Of a stretch of DNA of 64,000 nt, positions 23,640 to 35,914 are shown piece by piece (positions within the stretch are counted from its first letter, which is position 1; each line of letters opens with the position of its first letter). Location: NCBI GenBank assembly GCA_037074615.1, contig CM073538.1:19524568-19588567 (forward strand). Reading direction: 5' to 3'. The notes under the pieces were generated by a model. The model worked only from the letters and a program-made list of their open reading frames with translations. It was not told the DNA's origin and did not search any database. The stretch comes from Leucaena leucocephala (Eukaryota > Streptophyta > Magnoliopsida > Fabales > Fabaceae). The translations under genes were made by a program, and so were the position numbers.

Positions 23640-25090
23640 ATAAAATAATACTGCAAGACGATTTGTGTGGTCGTGTTGCTGGTCCCCTTCATTGTACCTA
23701 GACATGAAACTATGGTCGTCTCTCATCCAACGCATGGCATATGACTGCAACGTACGAATTTTTATTAAGGGTTTTGTCATGCATGCTTCTTTTTGTCAAA
23801 GCCAAACCTAAATATAATATATATGCCCCTTAACGGCTTTTTAGATCTCTCTGACTCGTGTGTTTTATTTTGTTCCAAACAAGAGAAGAAGAATTCGACA
23901 AGCGACAAAGACGAACAACGAAGGAGATGTCGACATTTATTTATTATGCTGGTTTTGCATTGCATGAACAAAAAAATGTAACCTAGTACGACACGCAGTC
24001 CCTGTTTAATTACTTGCATGATAAGTCTTTGAAACGTAAACCCCACGACATTATTATTCCTTACTAACTATTATATTATTTAAGAGAAAGGGTATCTAGC
24101 TAGCTACTTACTTACTTATTCATTGGGTTTAAGCAGGGAGCAGTTAATAATTAATTTAATTATTTAATAATGGATCACCTAACAAAGCGCATAAGACTTC
24201 GATATTAGTTGGTCGTCTCTTTCAGAACTTTTTCACATGCATGCCGCAGGTTCTTCTTTCTCTCGGGCTTTGATCAACTGTGTCTTCGTATATACTATAC
24301 ACTTTTTTGAGTATCTATGATTTTTTTTAATTTCTTTTGTTCAGTTAATTAATAAATTAATCTATATATGCAATTTTTTTAATTTTCTCTGATGGATATA
24401 TTTTGCCGGCCGACAATATGTATACGTGTGTGTGTGAGTGTGTGGTTAATTAATTTATGCGGTATGCAATATATATATATATAATATAAGGTCCTAAATG
24501 TGTGTGTATATATATATATACATCTAGTTTTAATTTGGTCTTAAATATTGGGTCCCGTTTCCTCTTGCCTCCCATATTAAATATTTCTTTGTCATAATAT
24601 CGTTATTTATTAATTGGGACATTTTTATTTTTGTACATTAAATTGTAATTATTAAATGATATATAGGGATACTTTAAAAAATGTTAAAAATTCTCTCCAT
24701 ATTAATTAAAATAACTAGCTTGCTTTTTTTTTATTTTACAAATTAATTAAGCAGGCCTATACATAGGTTGTTGGAATATTTTAAAATGAAGATATGTGTT
24801 TTTTAGAAAGTCGTGTCCTTATGAATTAAGGAATTTATGTGAAGGGTTATGTTAGGAGTTATATCCCCAAAAATTTGTTACTCTTCATGGAAAATAACTA
24901 TTAGTTATTTAATTTATGTTAGTTCATGTATTGACATATGAGGTTCATTATGAATCTAAATATATGATTATAACTTTTTAATTGAAGAAGTGTTATTTCA
25001 AAAGCACCACTTCAAGGCCTATAATTACCTATCACAATCTCTCATTTGTGAGGTACCTTTTGACATACATTTGAGAAATATAACACGATA
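23283..25090. other. Intergenic DNA
   Basis: No gene seen. Contains a TG/AG microsatellite near 23609-23638 and short frames without domains. Confidence 0.5.
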
Positions 25091-25127
25091 CATTTGAGAA
25101 ATATACACTACAAAAAATATAGATTTG

Positions 25128-25365
25128 GCCACGACTTTTCAGCGACGACAAAAAAAGTCACCGCTGATTCAAGATTTTCAGCGGCGACTCTAATTGTCGC
25201 CGCTGAAAGTCTTGAGGAAAAAGGACTTTTAGCGGCAACTTTACTTTGTCGCCGCTGAAGAGAACACTTTCAGTGGTGACATTTCTTTGTCGTCGCAGAA
25301 GCAATAAAAATAAATAATTTTGGCTACACTTTTCTGCGACGACAACACAAAGTCGCCGCTAATAC
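25128..25365 (+). repeat. Left subterminal hairpin repeats of the CACTA element
   Basis: Five or so imperfect palindromes of 25-30 bp of the form GCGGCGAC(N)GTCGCCGC follow each other, separated by short AT-rich links. Such motifs are where CACTA accessory proteins bind in En/Spm; here this is inference from the family. Confidence 0.75.
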
Positions 25366-25379
25366 GTTTTAAATACCCT

Positions 25380-26787
25380 TTCCCTTGCCCCTCCTCGCAA
25401 CTCATTTCTTCATCAGTTAGGTTGAAACCCAGCGACGCTGTCGAGCTCCTTTCCTCACGCAGGCGGTGGTCGTGCTCCTAGTCGATGGTCATCGTCGTTT
25501 GCGAAGTCGCTCCTCACTGTCATTGTGCAAGTCGTCATCCTTCCTTGACGAGTGCGAGTTCCCCTCACCGTTGGCAGTCGATACTCCGTTGAGGCTGAAA
25601 TACACGTCGCTTATCCTTAGCTTTAGAGTCGCTTCGCCTGAAAAATTGTTCTCTTCCCCGTCGATCACCTCAGACCATCGGCGTCATTCACAGTAAGTAC
25701 AATCATTTTCACCTCAGTCGCTGTTGTTGTTGGGAAATTTGGGAAATTTTTGTGAATTTGGGAAATACACGCATTGTATTGTGCCTGTTCTATAATACCG
25801 CCGACTATGTATGCTATCTGTTCTGTAATGGTGCGTCATTGTTGATGAATTTATTCACTGCTTCTGCAGTTGCATTGCCGCGTACTATGTATGATCTTCA
25901 AAGCGACCACGTTTCCTTCAAGAAAACTGCTTGCCCCAAGTTTCATCTCATGTAAATTTTTTGTAACAAAAAAATAGAAAGAAAATGGATTGCAGAAGCC
26001 AGTGACTCGTGAATTGCATGTATTTTTAATATCTTATTCCATGTTTCCCATCATAATAGGATAATCATATTCATAAAATGGAATTGTAACAGACTATTTT
26101 CATTTAGGATATGAAAAAAAGTTGATGCTAAAATAACATGTGTTCAAGGTCTTATTTGTATAGGCGAAATAATGATTGAGAATAATCTTAATCATGTTTA
26201 ACTGTCATTAGGAAAAGAAATTTTTTCTGGGTTTGATTTAAAAAGATTAAAGAAGTGAGGTTATAAAATTTTAATAAAAAATATGTGAAATAAAATTTTC
26301 TGGTGTCTTAACCTTGTATCCTAATTGTAATTGCAGTTGGGAAATAGTTCAGCTTTTTTTGCATGCAAGGGAAGTTCATTTGCAAAATGAGAAAGTTCAT
26401 TTGTACACTAGGGAAGTTCGTTTACATAATAAGGAAGTTTATAATATGCAAGTGACTTTTCTGAAATATGCAATATGAACCAATATGTTAGTCATCTTGT
26501 AAGATGAAACTAGCTTCCATGATATGCAAGTTACTTTTGGCAAGTGTAATTAATTTTCGTCATGTGCAATTACATTTCCTTTGGCATCTACTACCTATTA
26601 AGAGTATTTTGGTATTTTCTCCTTAAATTAATTGAAGTTAAGGACTTGAAGTTTCAAGTCCATTGCCCAATTAACTTGTAAAGTAGAGATTTATTTCTTA
26701 TTTTTCCTTGATTTAATTGGAGTAATTGCATTGTGAATCTGTTCATTTGAAGTTTAAACTAATCAAGTTAGTTGGTTGGACTTGATC
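25380..26787 (+). other. CACTA interior without recognised coding sequence
   Basis: A GC-richer stretch, 25380-25700, has an open frame without ATG (25466-25696) and a possible splice donor near 25694; it may be the element's 5' UTR or captured host sequence. The rest is AT-rich. Repeated words such as GGGAAGTTC(A/G)TTT near 26369-26420 form a short degenerate tandem. Confidence 0.4.
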
Positions 26788-27717
26788 ATGGATTTTACGA
26801 ATGGCATTTTGATTGAGTCTTCAAGGTATGATTGTGTTTACTTTTATTTAACTGTTGAATAATATTGTTGTTTCTTAATGGAGAAACGATGTATTTAATC
26901 AACAAAGCTTAGTTATTATAATATTAAATTGATGTTGCATGGATCCATTACCTCATTATATTACTGATATGTTTGTTGGCTTTTGATGTTGGTGTGGATA
27001 TATTACCTCATTATATTAATCATCACTATACTTTAAATTTTCAATCATTTTTTTAAATCTAAGTTTTGCATTTTCTCGTATGTTATTATTTTGTAGAGAG
27101 ATCTTACTACTGGACAACCTATTCCTCCTGACCAGTTGTGGGAGATAACGCATACTAGGAAGATATTAGACGGACAAGTAGTATGGGCTGACCCACACTC
27201 TGAACAGCTTTATTTACGCATTGTTATTTAATATCTTATTTTGATTTACTATTATCAATAATCTAACAGTTTTATGTTTTTATTATAGAGTCGTATGCAC
27301 GAACTTTCTCAACAACAAGATCAAGATTTAGAGAGTGATGCTCGAATGACATCAGAGGAAATATTGGCGACAGTTCTTGGTGAGAGGTCGGGGTATGTAA
27401 GAGGGAAAGGGTATGGAGCGGAACCTTCAAGGAAGAGAAATTGCCCTCAATCTACTGATAGTTCAGTTGTGGAGAGTGTGCGTGCCCAACTGCAGGAAGA
27501 GTTTGATAAAAAATTTCAAGAGGAGAGAGAAAAATTGGAGGCTGAGCGTGCAAAGATGGAAGAAGAACGTGAAAAGATACAACAAGAACGTGTGCATTTC
27601 GAGCAAAGACTAATGGAACAAATGGAGCAAAGAATACAAGCTCAATTCGCTGCCTTGATGCAGAAAGGACAACCACATGGGGCTATTTCTAGTCATAGTA
27701 TTGAACCTTCTACATAA
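26788..27717 (+). CDS. Short Ptta/En/Spm-type (Transposase_24-like) protein in the CACTA element
   Basis: Model: exons 26788-26825, 27099-27222 and 27289-27717, joined in frame to 196 aa with GT-AG introns. The first exon starts at an ATG in good context; its placement is the least certain part. The middle holds DPHSEQLY (WADPHSEQLY) and, after the second intron, ILATVLGERSGYVRGKGYG, which matches the conserved end of the plant Ptta/En/Spm transposase family. About 60 residues then form a charged coiled coil (EEFDKKFQEEREKLEAERAK and onward), ending in a short tail. Full family members are much longer, so this is a shortened version. Family proteins bind element ends; catalysis is supplied by another protein. 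Confidence 0.6.
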
Positions 27718-27899
27718 AATTTATGTATAAATTAAACAATTTTATTATAATTTTAAATATCTTCATATTTTAGATGATAATAAAAATATTTATTAATATT
27801 ATTATATTAGAGTTTATTTAATTATTTATTATTATATTATATTTTTTTATATTACAGAAATTATTGGAAAAAATATAAAAAATAATTTTCATTTTTGTA

Positions 27900-28160
27900 T
27901 CTTTAGGCGGCGACACTATGTCGCCGCAGAATCATCCTTAGGCGGCGACAGTTTTGTCGCCGCTAATTAATCTTTAGGCGGCGACAGATTTGTCGCCGCT
28001 AATTCCACTTTAGGCAGCCACAGCTTTATCGCCGCTAATTCATCTTTAGGTGGCGACTTTTATTTGTCGTCACAAATATGTATAGGCGACAGTCTCATAG
28101 GCGGCGACTTAGCGGCAACTTTTAAACCTTCTGCGGCGACAAATGTCGCCGCTGAAACTC
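27900..28160 (+). repeat. Right subterminal hairpin repeats of the CACTA element
   Basis: Seven or so units, several beginning AGGCGGCGACA and ending TGTCGCCGCTAAT, each a palindrome of 24-30 bp. The three units at 27905-27990 are nearly identical; later ones carry C-to-T type changes. Their spacing is about 30 bp. Confidence 0.78.
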
Positions 28161-28176
28161 ATTTTTTTTTGTAGTG

Positions 28177-28812
28177 ATAACACAATCAAACTCATTGTCT
28201 TTATCTTTAAATATACACAGAGATAGAGTCAAATTATCTCTTTGTAAAGGCTGTCGTTGTCTTATCTTGAGATTATGAGTGCAATCCAAACTCAAGAGTG
28301 TTCATTATATCTTGTAGTAAATTCACCGGTCACCCCAATTTGTACTCTATAAGATAGGAACAAGTGGGGACGGATTAAATCTAAAGAAAAATGCTGCCTA
28401 TGCCTTGAAGATATTGTGCACAACATTTTTCTTTATCTTTTCTTCTTGTACTCTCCAAAGAGGAAGTCCCGCTAACTTAGTATTGAGGGTAGTAGTATAA
28501 AATTTGTTATTTTCAGTTTTGAGAGAGGGAAAATATAATAAGAATAAACCCAGCAAAATGATTATAACAGAAAATATATTTTGAAAATGCACTTTTATGA
28601 AGTTCTTATACAATTGTAAGAAGGAAAAAATATGTACAAATTTAATTTTGAAAAAATCTCTAAAAACATCTTTTGAATTCTAAAATTTCAAAAAAGGATT
28701 CATAATATGTAAAATGACATATTTATCATAAGTATCAATTTGGGATTTCAAAATTTATGATAAAAGATGAAACTGCCCTGAAATGTTTTTAGTGGCTGGT
28801 AGTCTAATTATG
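28177..28812. other. Intergenic DNA right of the CACTA element
   Basis: No gene seen. The first bases continue the target site of the CACTA insertion. Confidence 0.5.
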
Positions 28813-28814
28813 AT

Positions 28815-29150
28815 ATAATATTTACTATTTTTGGTATTGACAATATTTGTAATAATTTTAATCACCTCTATTATTATATTTATTAATCTTTTTAATAATT
28901 TAGTTGTAAATAATTGTGTCAAATTTTATGTTATTGACTACTTATATAATAAAATTGACAATTTTGATAATACTTTTAATTACCTTCATTACGACATTTA
29001 TTATTCTATTTAATAATTTAGTTGTAAGTAATTTGGTAAGATTTTGTGTTATTAACTACTCATATAATGGAATTGACAATTTTAACAATCATTTTAACTA
29101 TATTTATTATGATATTTACCATTTCCTTTAATAACTCAATTGCAAATAAT
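28815..29150. repeat. Tandem repeat, about 2.8 units of 118 bp
   Basis: The word ATAAT(A/G)(A/G)AATTGACAATTTT recurs at 28945 and 29063, with a more diverged unit before. Shared words AATAATTTAGTTGTAA and TGTTATTGACTAC confirm the register. The two overlapping frames here are products of this AT-rich repeat. Confidence 0.75.
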
Positions 29151-31461
29151 TGGGCACTGGATTAAAGCCAATAACCTCACTTGCAACTCATAAATAGTCA
29201 TCAATTTCAATAATTTTAAACTAGCAAAAACATACTTATTGCACAATTTCATTCAACCTTAGTTTTCATTAGTAAGGGCACTTTTAATAACATGGGCTAT
29301 TTTACTTATGGTATTTACCAAAAACTAGACTATGTATGACGACAACTATATTACATATATTCAAAGGACAAGTGATAATTAAGTTTCCACCTGCACCTAA
29401 TATTTTGTCATTGACACCAGACAAACCCACTTTTAACTCCCTCCACGTACAAATTCACAAACCCACTTCCCCACAACTATCAAAATGACTAGTGACAACA
29501 ACAAAGAAAAATACTTATGTCAAAAACTTATTTACACTTCTTCCTTTCTAGCTTCTACACTTTAAAGATGTCTCCTACAAGTTTTGTCTTCTCCCATACA
29601 TGCCAAAACTTCATTCTTCACTTCTTCGCCCACAAGTTAGATGTAATTCTATCTTTTCTTCTAAATTTTAAAATCTCATATTAATGTTTATGACTAATAT
29701 GTCATTTTATATATTATGATGTATTTTTTAGAATTTTAAAATTCAAGAGATATTTTCTAAAGTTTTTCCCTTTAATTTTTGTATCTTTTTTATTTTACTC
29801 AAAAGTTTTTGCTGTAAAGGTAGATTCTAGAGGATCTTTGATTATACTTTATTTAATATTTTAAAATGTTCCCTCATTCTTAGCCTAAATCTCCGCAACC
29901 ACACACCCTTTTTTTCATTCATTTGGGTAAACCAATGTTTTATTACAAAACTTAAACATATCTCACCCTCATCAACTAAGCTAGTCTCAAATATCTGAAT
30001 AAATAATTAATTAAATCAACTAGTTTCTATATTAAAAATATATATATAGCATAGTATGGTCAAATTTGAGAGAACCAAGGTGGAGACCCTATTGGAGGTA
30101 GTTGAACTTGAAAGGTATTAGATTACACTTTCTCCATCCACATACGATTTTTCCTAAGACTAAAAGTTTACGATTTTAACAGGATCGTGTGTGTGTGTCT
30201 ATACACACACATAATTAATTAACACAAAAAGTAGATTAGCTCTAGATGAGGTGTGTATAATTGTAGAGTACTGTTAACCGCCTACCCAAGAAGAAGCATT
30301 GAAGGATTCCTAAGTGCCTGGAAACCAACTTGTCACGCAATCACAAAGGTATTGTTTGATTGGGGTTTTTGGAGGGGAGTGGAGCTATAAATGTTTTTGT
30401 TGAGAAAAAAAAGAGGGGAGAAGAGATTTAAAATTTTGTCTTTTTGTGCCTCTCTCCCATATTCTTCCTCCCATCCAAAATTAGAGATTTTTGAAAGGAA
30501 GAAATTTTTGTTATAATATTGAAAAAAATACTCATAATGTCTTTTTATTATTTCACTGTTATCCCTCTTGATTTAAAACTATTTTTCTGTTGTATACCAC
30601 TGTCACTACTTTTTTTTTTTTTTTGCAGTTTTTGGCTACTGTCAGGTAAAATAATTCTACTAGATATATATTCTAGATTACTTATCTAGATTAGGAATGT
30701 TCTTTTTTTTTTTCCTTTGTAGACTTGTATAGAATTAATACAAAAATATATATTTTAAGGCAGGTATAAAAAATGGTATGTATATATTATAAATATATTT
30801 ATATGTCTTATAATTATAAAACTAATAACATAATGTTAACATTTTTCATATTTTCTAATTTCTTAATTTTATAATATATTAAAAAATATATTAAAATTAA
30901 TGGAATAATATATTAAAATTGATGAAATCATGCTTTGAAGTACATATAAAAATATTTTTATCATATAAGTTTTCTAATATTTATATTTTAAAAAATAATA
31001 ATTATGATGTAAATATTTTAAAAGAATATGAAAAAAATATAAATAAAAAGATAATAATATATTTATTAACTTTTAATTAGTTTCCTTTCCCTTCCTTTCT
31101 AAATCAAACAAAAAATCCCCTTACCTACCCTACCCTACCTTCTAACCAAACAAAACTTATAATCTCACTTACCCTTCCACTTCCACACCCTCCTCTACCC
31201 TCCTTCCTTTAGTTGAACCAAACAAAACCAAATAAAAAAATCGATCATTCCCTATAAATAATAAGCCCCCATACCCCTTGTTCTGCTATATCCCATACAC
31301 CATTTCTTAGGGCATCTCTCTTACATTTATTTTTTCATATTTTTTGGCAAACATTACAATATACAATAATTAATGAACCTAGCTACGTGTTCAATCGTCG
31401 AACTACACAAACTCTGATAACACTTGTGGTCGGCGGATTCGGGAATCTGTATGACCTAAAG

Positions 31462-31510
<49 letters not shown>

Positions 31511-33104
31511 CCTCCATCTCAGCAGACCATGCACGTTCTTTCATGCGCTTGCATCAAGGCCAATAATAGTTATAAGTCTCTCTGATCTCTCTCTCTCTTT
31601 GAATCTGTATTCGTTTTATTTGTTTATGATTATAAAATTGAGTGGTGCGAGTTAGCAGGTGAAGATTTTATGCCTCAACATATATAGATATTCTCTTATG
31701 AGCACATGCGAGATGCATGGCTGGCAATTATCTATCTGCATGCTGTCATTTTGTGGACAACACCATAAAGTAAAATAGAGAGAGTAGAACTAAAAGCAAA
31801 TACTATGTGTCTGCTATATATATGTGTCTATATATATATGAACTTCTCTTCTTTGGTCTTATAACTTGGATCGATTCCTTATGGATGATGACTAAATCTT
31901 GTTCTTTGTCTTTCTTTCTACTGTTTAATTGAATCACACAACGCCAAACTCTAAGAAAAATGTCTGACAAATTAGGCTTTTGTTCACACGACACGAGTTT
32001 CGGCCTACTTGTGTGTTTATATATATAGCCTTGGTTTGTTTTGACACATATTTTGAAAAAGGGCATGAAAAGAAAATATTTGTTTTAGATTTATTATATT
32101 TATTGTATTTTGAATATATCAATAGATGATAATACAATAATTCAATTATAGTTTTTTTAAATTCTATTAATTTAAGTCTATAGGTACATATAATGAAGAG
32201 TTAATGATGAGGGATAATTCAATGAAGTGACAACTATACTAACAAGCATTGGTTTAAGCACAAAGGGTTTTGGCTGTTTAAGTATAAGGTATTAAGTTCG
32301 AGTCTATATAAATTTAAAAAATATTTTTTAAAAAAATTCCTTCAAATTAAGCCTAACTATGCTCGAATCATATAAAAAAAAGTGGTTAACTTGTTCAGAA
32401 TAATGAGTATGCATGGTTAGTAATGTCAATCATATAAAACAAATCAAGTTAGGAATACGCCAATTAATTAATGTCAGTCATATGGAGTAGTAGTAACAAT
32501 TAGCCAAATTAACAGCTAATGAGGTAGCTTTGGAATAATTAGGAATAGAAGTTCATGTGAAGTTACAAGTCTTCTCCTGTCGTTATTATGAACTAAGGCC
32601 ATTTTTATCGAGAGCTTTAACTTAATAGAAACTTTTTTTATTTTAGTTTTTTATGATATATGCAGATCAATTTCAACGTGCGTACGGTGTTTATAATAGT
32701 AATAGAATAAATTGGAACATCTCAATTCTCAATCTTCTTCTCAACGAAAAACAATCCAATTAGAATAATTGATCGATGATGGGCTGGAATAGCATGATCA
32801 ATGTCATGGTGCACACATGATTGATGAATCAAAAGAGATAAATTATTTGGAGTAATTGTTGGATATGAATTGTATATGCTTGCTGATAACCAATTATAAT
32901 TCAAATAATTTGTTTTGTGCATATATATGAATAAACCCCAACCCCCAAAAAAAGAACAAAAAATATGATATTCTTTCGGGATTATGTATGTCATTGTTTC
33001 ATTACATTAAAAAGAAAGATTTTGTTTATTTGAGTCGGATCTTTGTTATACTTTAACAACTATTCCAAAACCCATGCATTGTGTGAGTGACAATGAGTGA
33101 GAAT
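29151..33104. other. Gene-free AT-rich intergenic DNA
   Basis: No gene seen. Around 30350-31235 a GTTTGATTGGGGTTTTTGGA-like left part and a right part ending TTGAACCAAACAAAACC might be the ends of an AT-rich element, but the repeats are too imprecise to delimit. An (AT)n tract lies at 31464-31507. Confidence 0.45.
31464..31507. repeat. (AT)n microsatellite
   Basis: AT dinucleotide run of about 44 bp. Confidence 0.9.
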
Positions 33105-33197
33105 AATGCAAAATAACTCAGGAGAAGAGCTTGGGATAGAGCTCACTGCCTTCTTGATATAAAAAATCTTTAAAATGAGGTTGAATTTACCTGTAAT

Positions 33198-33631
33198 CAC
33201 TACTATAAAATAGGCTTTCTAAAGCCCTATTTCTAAATCGATTTTTGTGGAAACAATTTTAAAAAAAATGGTCAGTGACATTTTATAAATAAGGTAAAAT
33301 ATTTACATCGGATATATAATTAGCAGGTGTAGAAGAAATAAGTAGTGACAATTTTTTTAATAAGGGTAAAATATTTATATCTAATGTATATGTAACTAGT
33401 GTAAAAAATTAAGTGATGACATTTTTTATAAATAAGAGTAAAATAGTTACAGTTAATGTATACGTGATTGGTATAAAAGAAATTAGTGATGATATTTTTT
33501 ATAAATAAATATGAAATATTTATAAATATGACCGTTGTAGAATGTTTAGACTTTTTACATGGGTATATATATACACCGGACCTTAGAATATCCTTTCCAA
33601 TTGGTGTAGAAAGGCTCTTTTGTAATAGTAG
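33198..33631. mobile_element. Small TIR element (CACTA-like MITE) nested in R1
   Basis: The left end CACTACTATAAAATAGGCTT pairs with the right end, which on the complement reads CTACTATTACAAAAGAGCCT. The R1 copy resumes directly after it, which fixes both borders within a few bases. A clean target duplication is not seen. Internally it consists largely of four tandem units of about 70 bp. Confidence 0.58.
33268..33541. repeat. Four tandem units of about 70-72 bp
   Basis: Units start near 33272, 33342, 33412 and 33484 with the word AGTGA(C/T)(A/G)A then ATTTTTT and (A/G)TAAAATA(T/G)TTA. They form the core of the nested TIR element. Confidence 0.7.
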
Positions 33632-33855
33632 ATTCAAAGGCAGGCTGAAGTCTTTCTTCCTTTTAGTTTATACCAATGTTAGGCAGAACGAGCTGTCAAT
33701 TATTTTTAGGTATAAATTTAGATACCCAAGAGTTAGGATGCCTCCTTAAGTGTCGTGACTGGAATTTTAACAAAATGATACTTCTTTAGGATCGAATATA
33801 TTTTAAATAGTTTTATGTCTCGCGCCTTTGTCAGCTGAACTCATAGATGATGATG

Positions 33856-35834
33856 GGTGAACTCAATACTTTTGATTACACACTATGTATTGCCTTTTAT
33901 AGGCAGAAAACTCGTCACTGTTGGCAGCCATAATTGTGATTAAAGATGGCTTAATGACGATGATGGTTTCTAATTGGTAATTTAGTACCATTAAATCATT
34001 TTAAGGTTATTAAAACCAGCTAATTAAAAAAACATAAAGTTCCACTGTAAATTCTAACCTATTAGTCCTAAGACTAACTTCTCTTAGTTTTTTTTTTTTC
34101 CTTATTCAAGCTCATATCTTAGTATGCCCTAAGGCTCCCTCGGTCTTGAGCAATGTAAGACTACTCCTTGATCCCTTTCTACCCACACACAATAATTACA
34201 ACAATATAATTTGCAACTCTAACTAAATTGTTCCTATTAATACTACCACTAACCTTTTGAATGGAACAAATCCTTTAATTTTCATTTTAAAAATATAATG
34301 TAGTAAAGGTTTTTTTTTCTTTAAAATGAAAACTCGTTATGATCTATATGATCTATTGAAGGAATAAATAAAATTACAAGGCCAGTTCTTGTCGGTGCAA
34401 AAGAATATTATGTTTCTAGGAATAATATGTATATATATAGAATGAGATTCTAAATTCTGCTCCTAGTCATCAGCTGATCATTCATACAAAGAGGCAAACG
34501 GCATGAGTACGATTACATACCAATTTCAAAGTTGGTAAGTAACGAATTCATTAATTTCGAGGGATGAAAAAAAAATAATTGGAATCAAATATCAATTAAC
34601 TAGTCATAGACATTGATATGATATGGACACATATTCTGGGACGCAATGATTTGGAATTTTTTTTGAGCGGGAATAATAGAAAGGAATATTTGAAAACGAT
34701 AATAATATATATAACTCTTGTAAGTCTCAACCACAACGTCAACGACAAGTTCCACTTTCGGTTGTTTTGGCTCGATTAGTTGCACTTTCGGTTTCTCTTT
34801 TCGTTTTTGGAGTTTGTCAGTCTTGAATATAATTTTGTGAAGAAGAAAAATTCTTGTTTTGGATTTCACCCATAATTATATTTCAGCATATATATTTTTA
34901 TTTTATTTAGATTTTTTGACTCATTTTAGTGGTTAACAGTACAGTTCTCTAAGTATTTAGATTTACTAAATTAATAGAATTTAAAAATATTGTTCTCTTT
35001 GGCTCAAAGTAAGTTGGTGTTTGTGGTTGAAGGTGAAGCGGATAGGCATAATTTCTTGGGGGTGCCTATCTTTATCTAAGAAGGGGGCCTCTTTATGTAA
35101 CGGTAAGAATACACGTGTTACAATCAACGCCTTTTCTTTTTTCGTCCCCGTTTATTCAGTTAACTAGATTTTCCCCCACCATTAAAACATTGTTAAATTT
35201 AAAAACAAAAGAAAACACACACACACACACACAATTCCTACACGTCTTTCAGAGATATATGTATAATGATTTACAATATAAACAATACATTAGTTTATAA
35301 TTTTAGGGAAAATTATATTGTACATTGAATCCTCCATTTAGATGGGAAGAAAAATAAGGGAAAAATTAGGGGGGAAAAAAGAAAATGTTATTACTTTAAA
35401 TAATCTCAAGTCAAACTTGTTGTGGTTAATGATAAATTTCATAATGGAGAGAGGGAGTAGTTTAATATTATATATTTTTTTTACGTTCCTTTTAACTTAC
35501 AATAATTTCGTGACAATCTCCATTTTGGACTTTTCTCAATATAATAAAACGAAATTCATTCTCATTTTCAAATTCAAACAAGTTTAATATACAAATTAAT
35601 CAATGATTTGATTAATCTTACGTCTATCTTATCTAATTACATGCCCGATCTCTCCCACGGTGCTTAATGAATATATATATATATGTACACTTTTTGCATA
35701 TTGAACACATAATCCATTCAAGTTATTACGTATAACGAATCAATAGCTTTTTCATGGGTTGGATATCTTTTTTTCCCCCAGCTACACACACATGCATGCA
35801 TTATGCATATCGATCTCTATTTAACGATAACATT

Positions 35835-35914
<80 letters not shown>

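Larger units (their letters stand above)
25106..28176 (+). mobile_element. Non-autonomous CACTA (En/Spm) DNA transposon
   Basis: The left end CACTACAAAAAA and right end TTTTTTTTGTAGTG are inverted and start with the CACTA signature. A perfect 3-bp target duplication, ATA, flanks it (25103-25105 and 28177-28179). Both subterminal regions carry GGCGAC...GTCGCC inverted repeats. The 3071-bp element encodes a short Ptta-type protein near its right end but no TnpD-like transposase, so it needs a transposase from elsewhere. Confidence 0.9.
33105..33855 (+). repeat. R1 dispersed repeat, copy A, split by a TIR element
   Basis: The pieces 33105-33197 and 33632-33855 together follow the order of R1 copy D: A/T run, AAAATGAGGTTGAATTTACC, then the AAGTCTTTCTTCC word, TACCAATGTT, GAGCTGTCAATTAT, GATACCCAAGAGTTAGGATG, and the GAACTCATAGATGATG end. 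The interruption is the element at 33198-33631. Confidence 0.62.

Noticed and set aside
25106..28176. GGCGAC arrays as a CRISPR array
   Set aside because: Units are palindromic, variable, inside a TIR element of a plant nuclear genome, and without unique spacers of constant length or cas genes.
30344..31235. AT-rich segment with GTTTGATT and AACCAAAC near its ends
   Set aside because: Inverted ends are too imprecise and no target duplication is seen.
32240..32320. tRNA-like words (AAGTTCGAGTCTATA) suggesting a second SINE
   Set aside because: The A box is not convincing and neither an A tail nor a target duplication was found.
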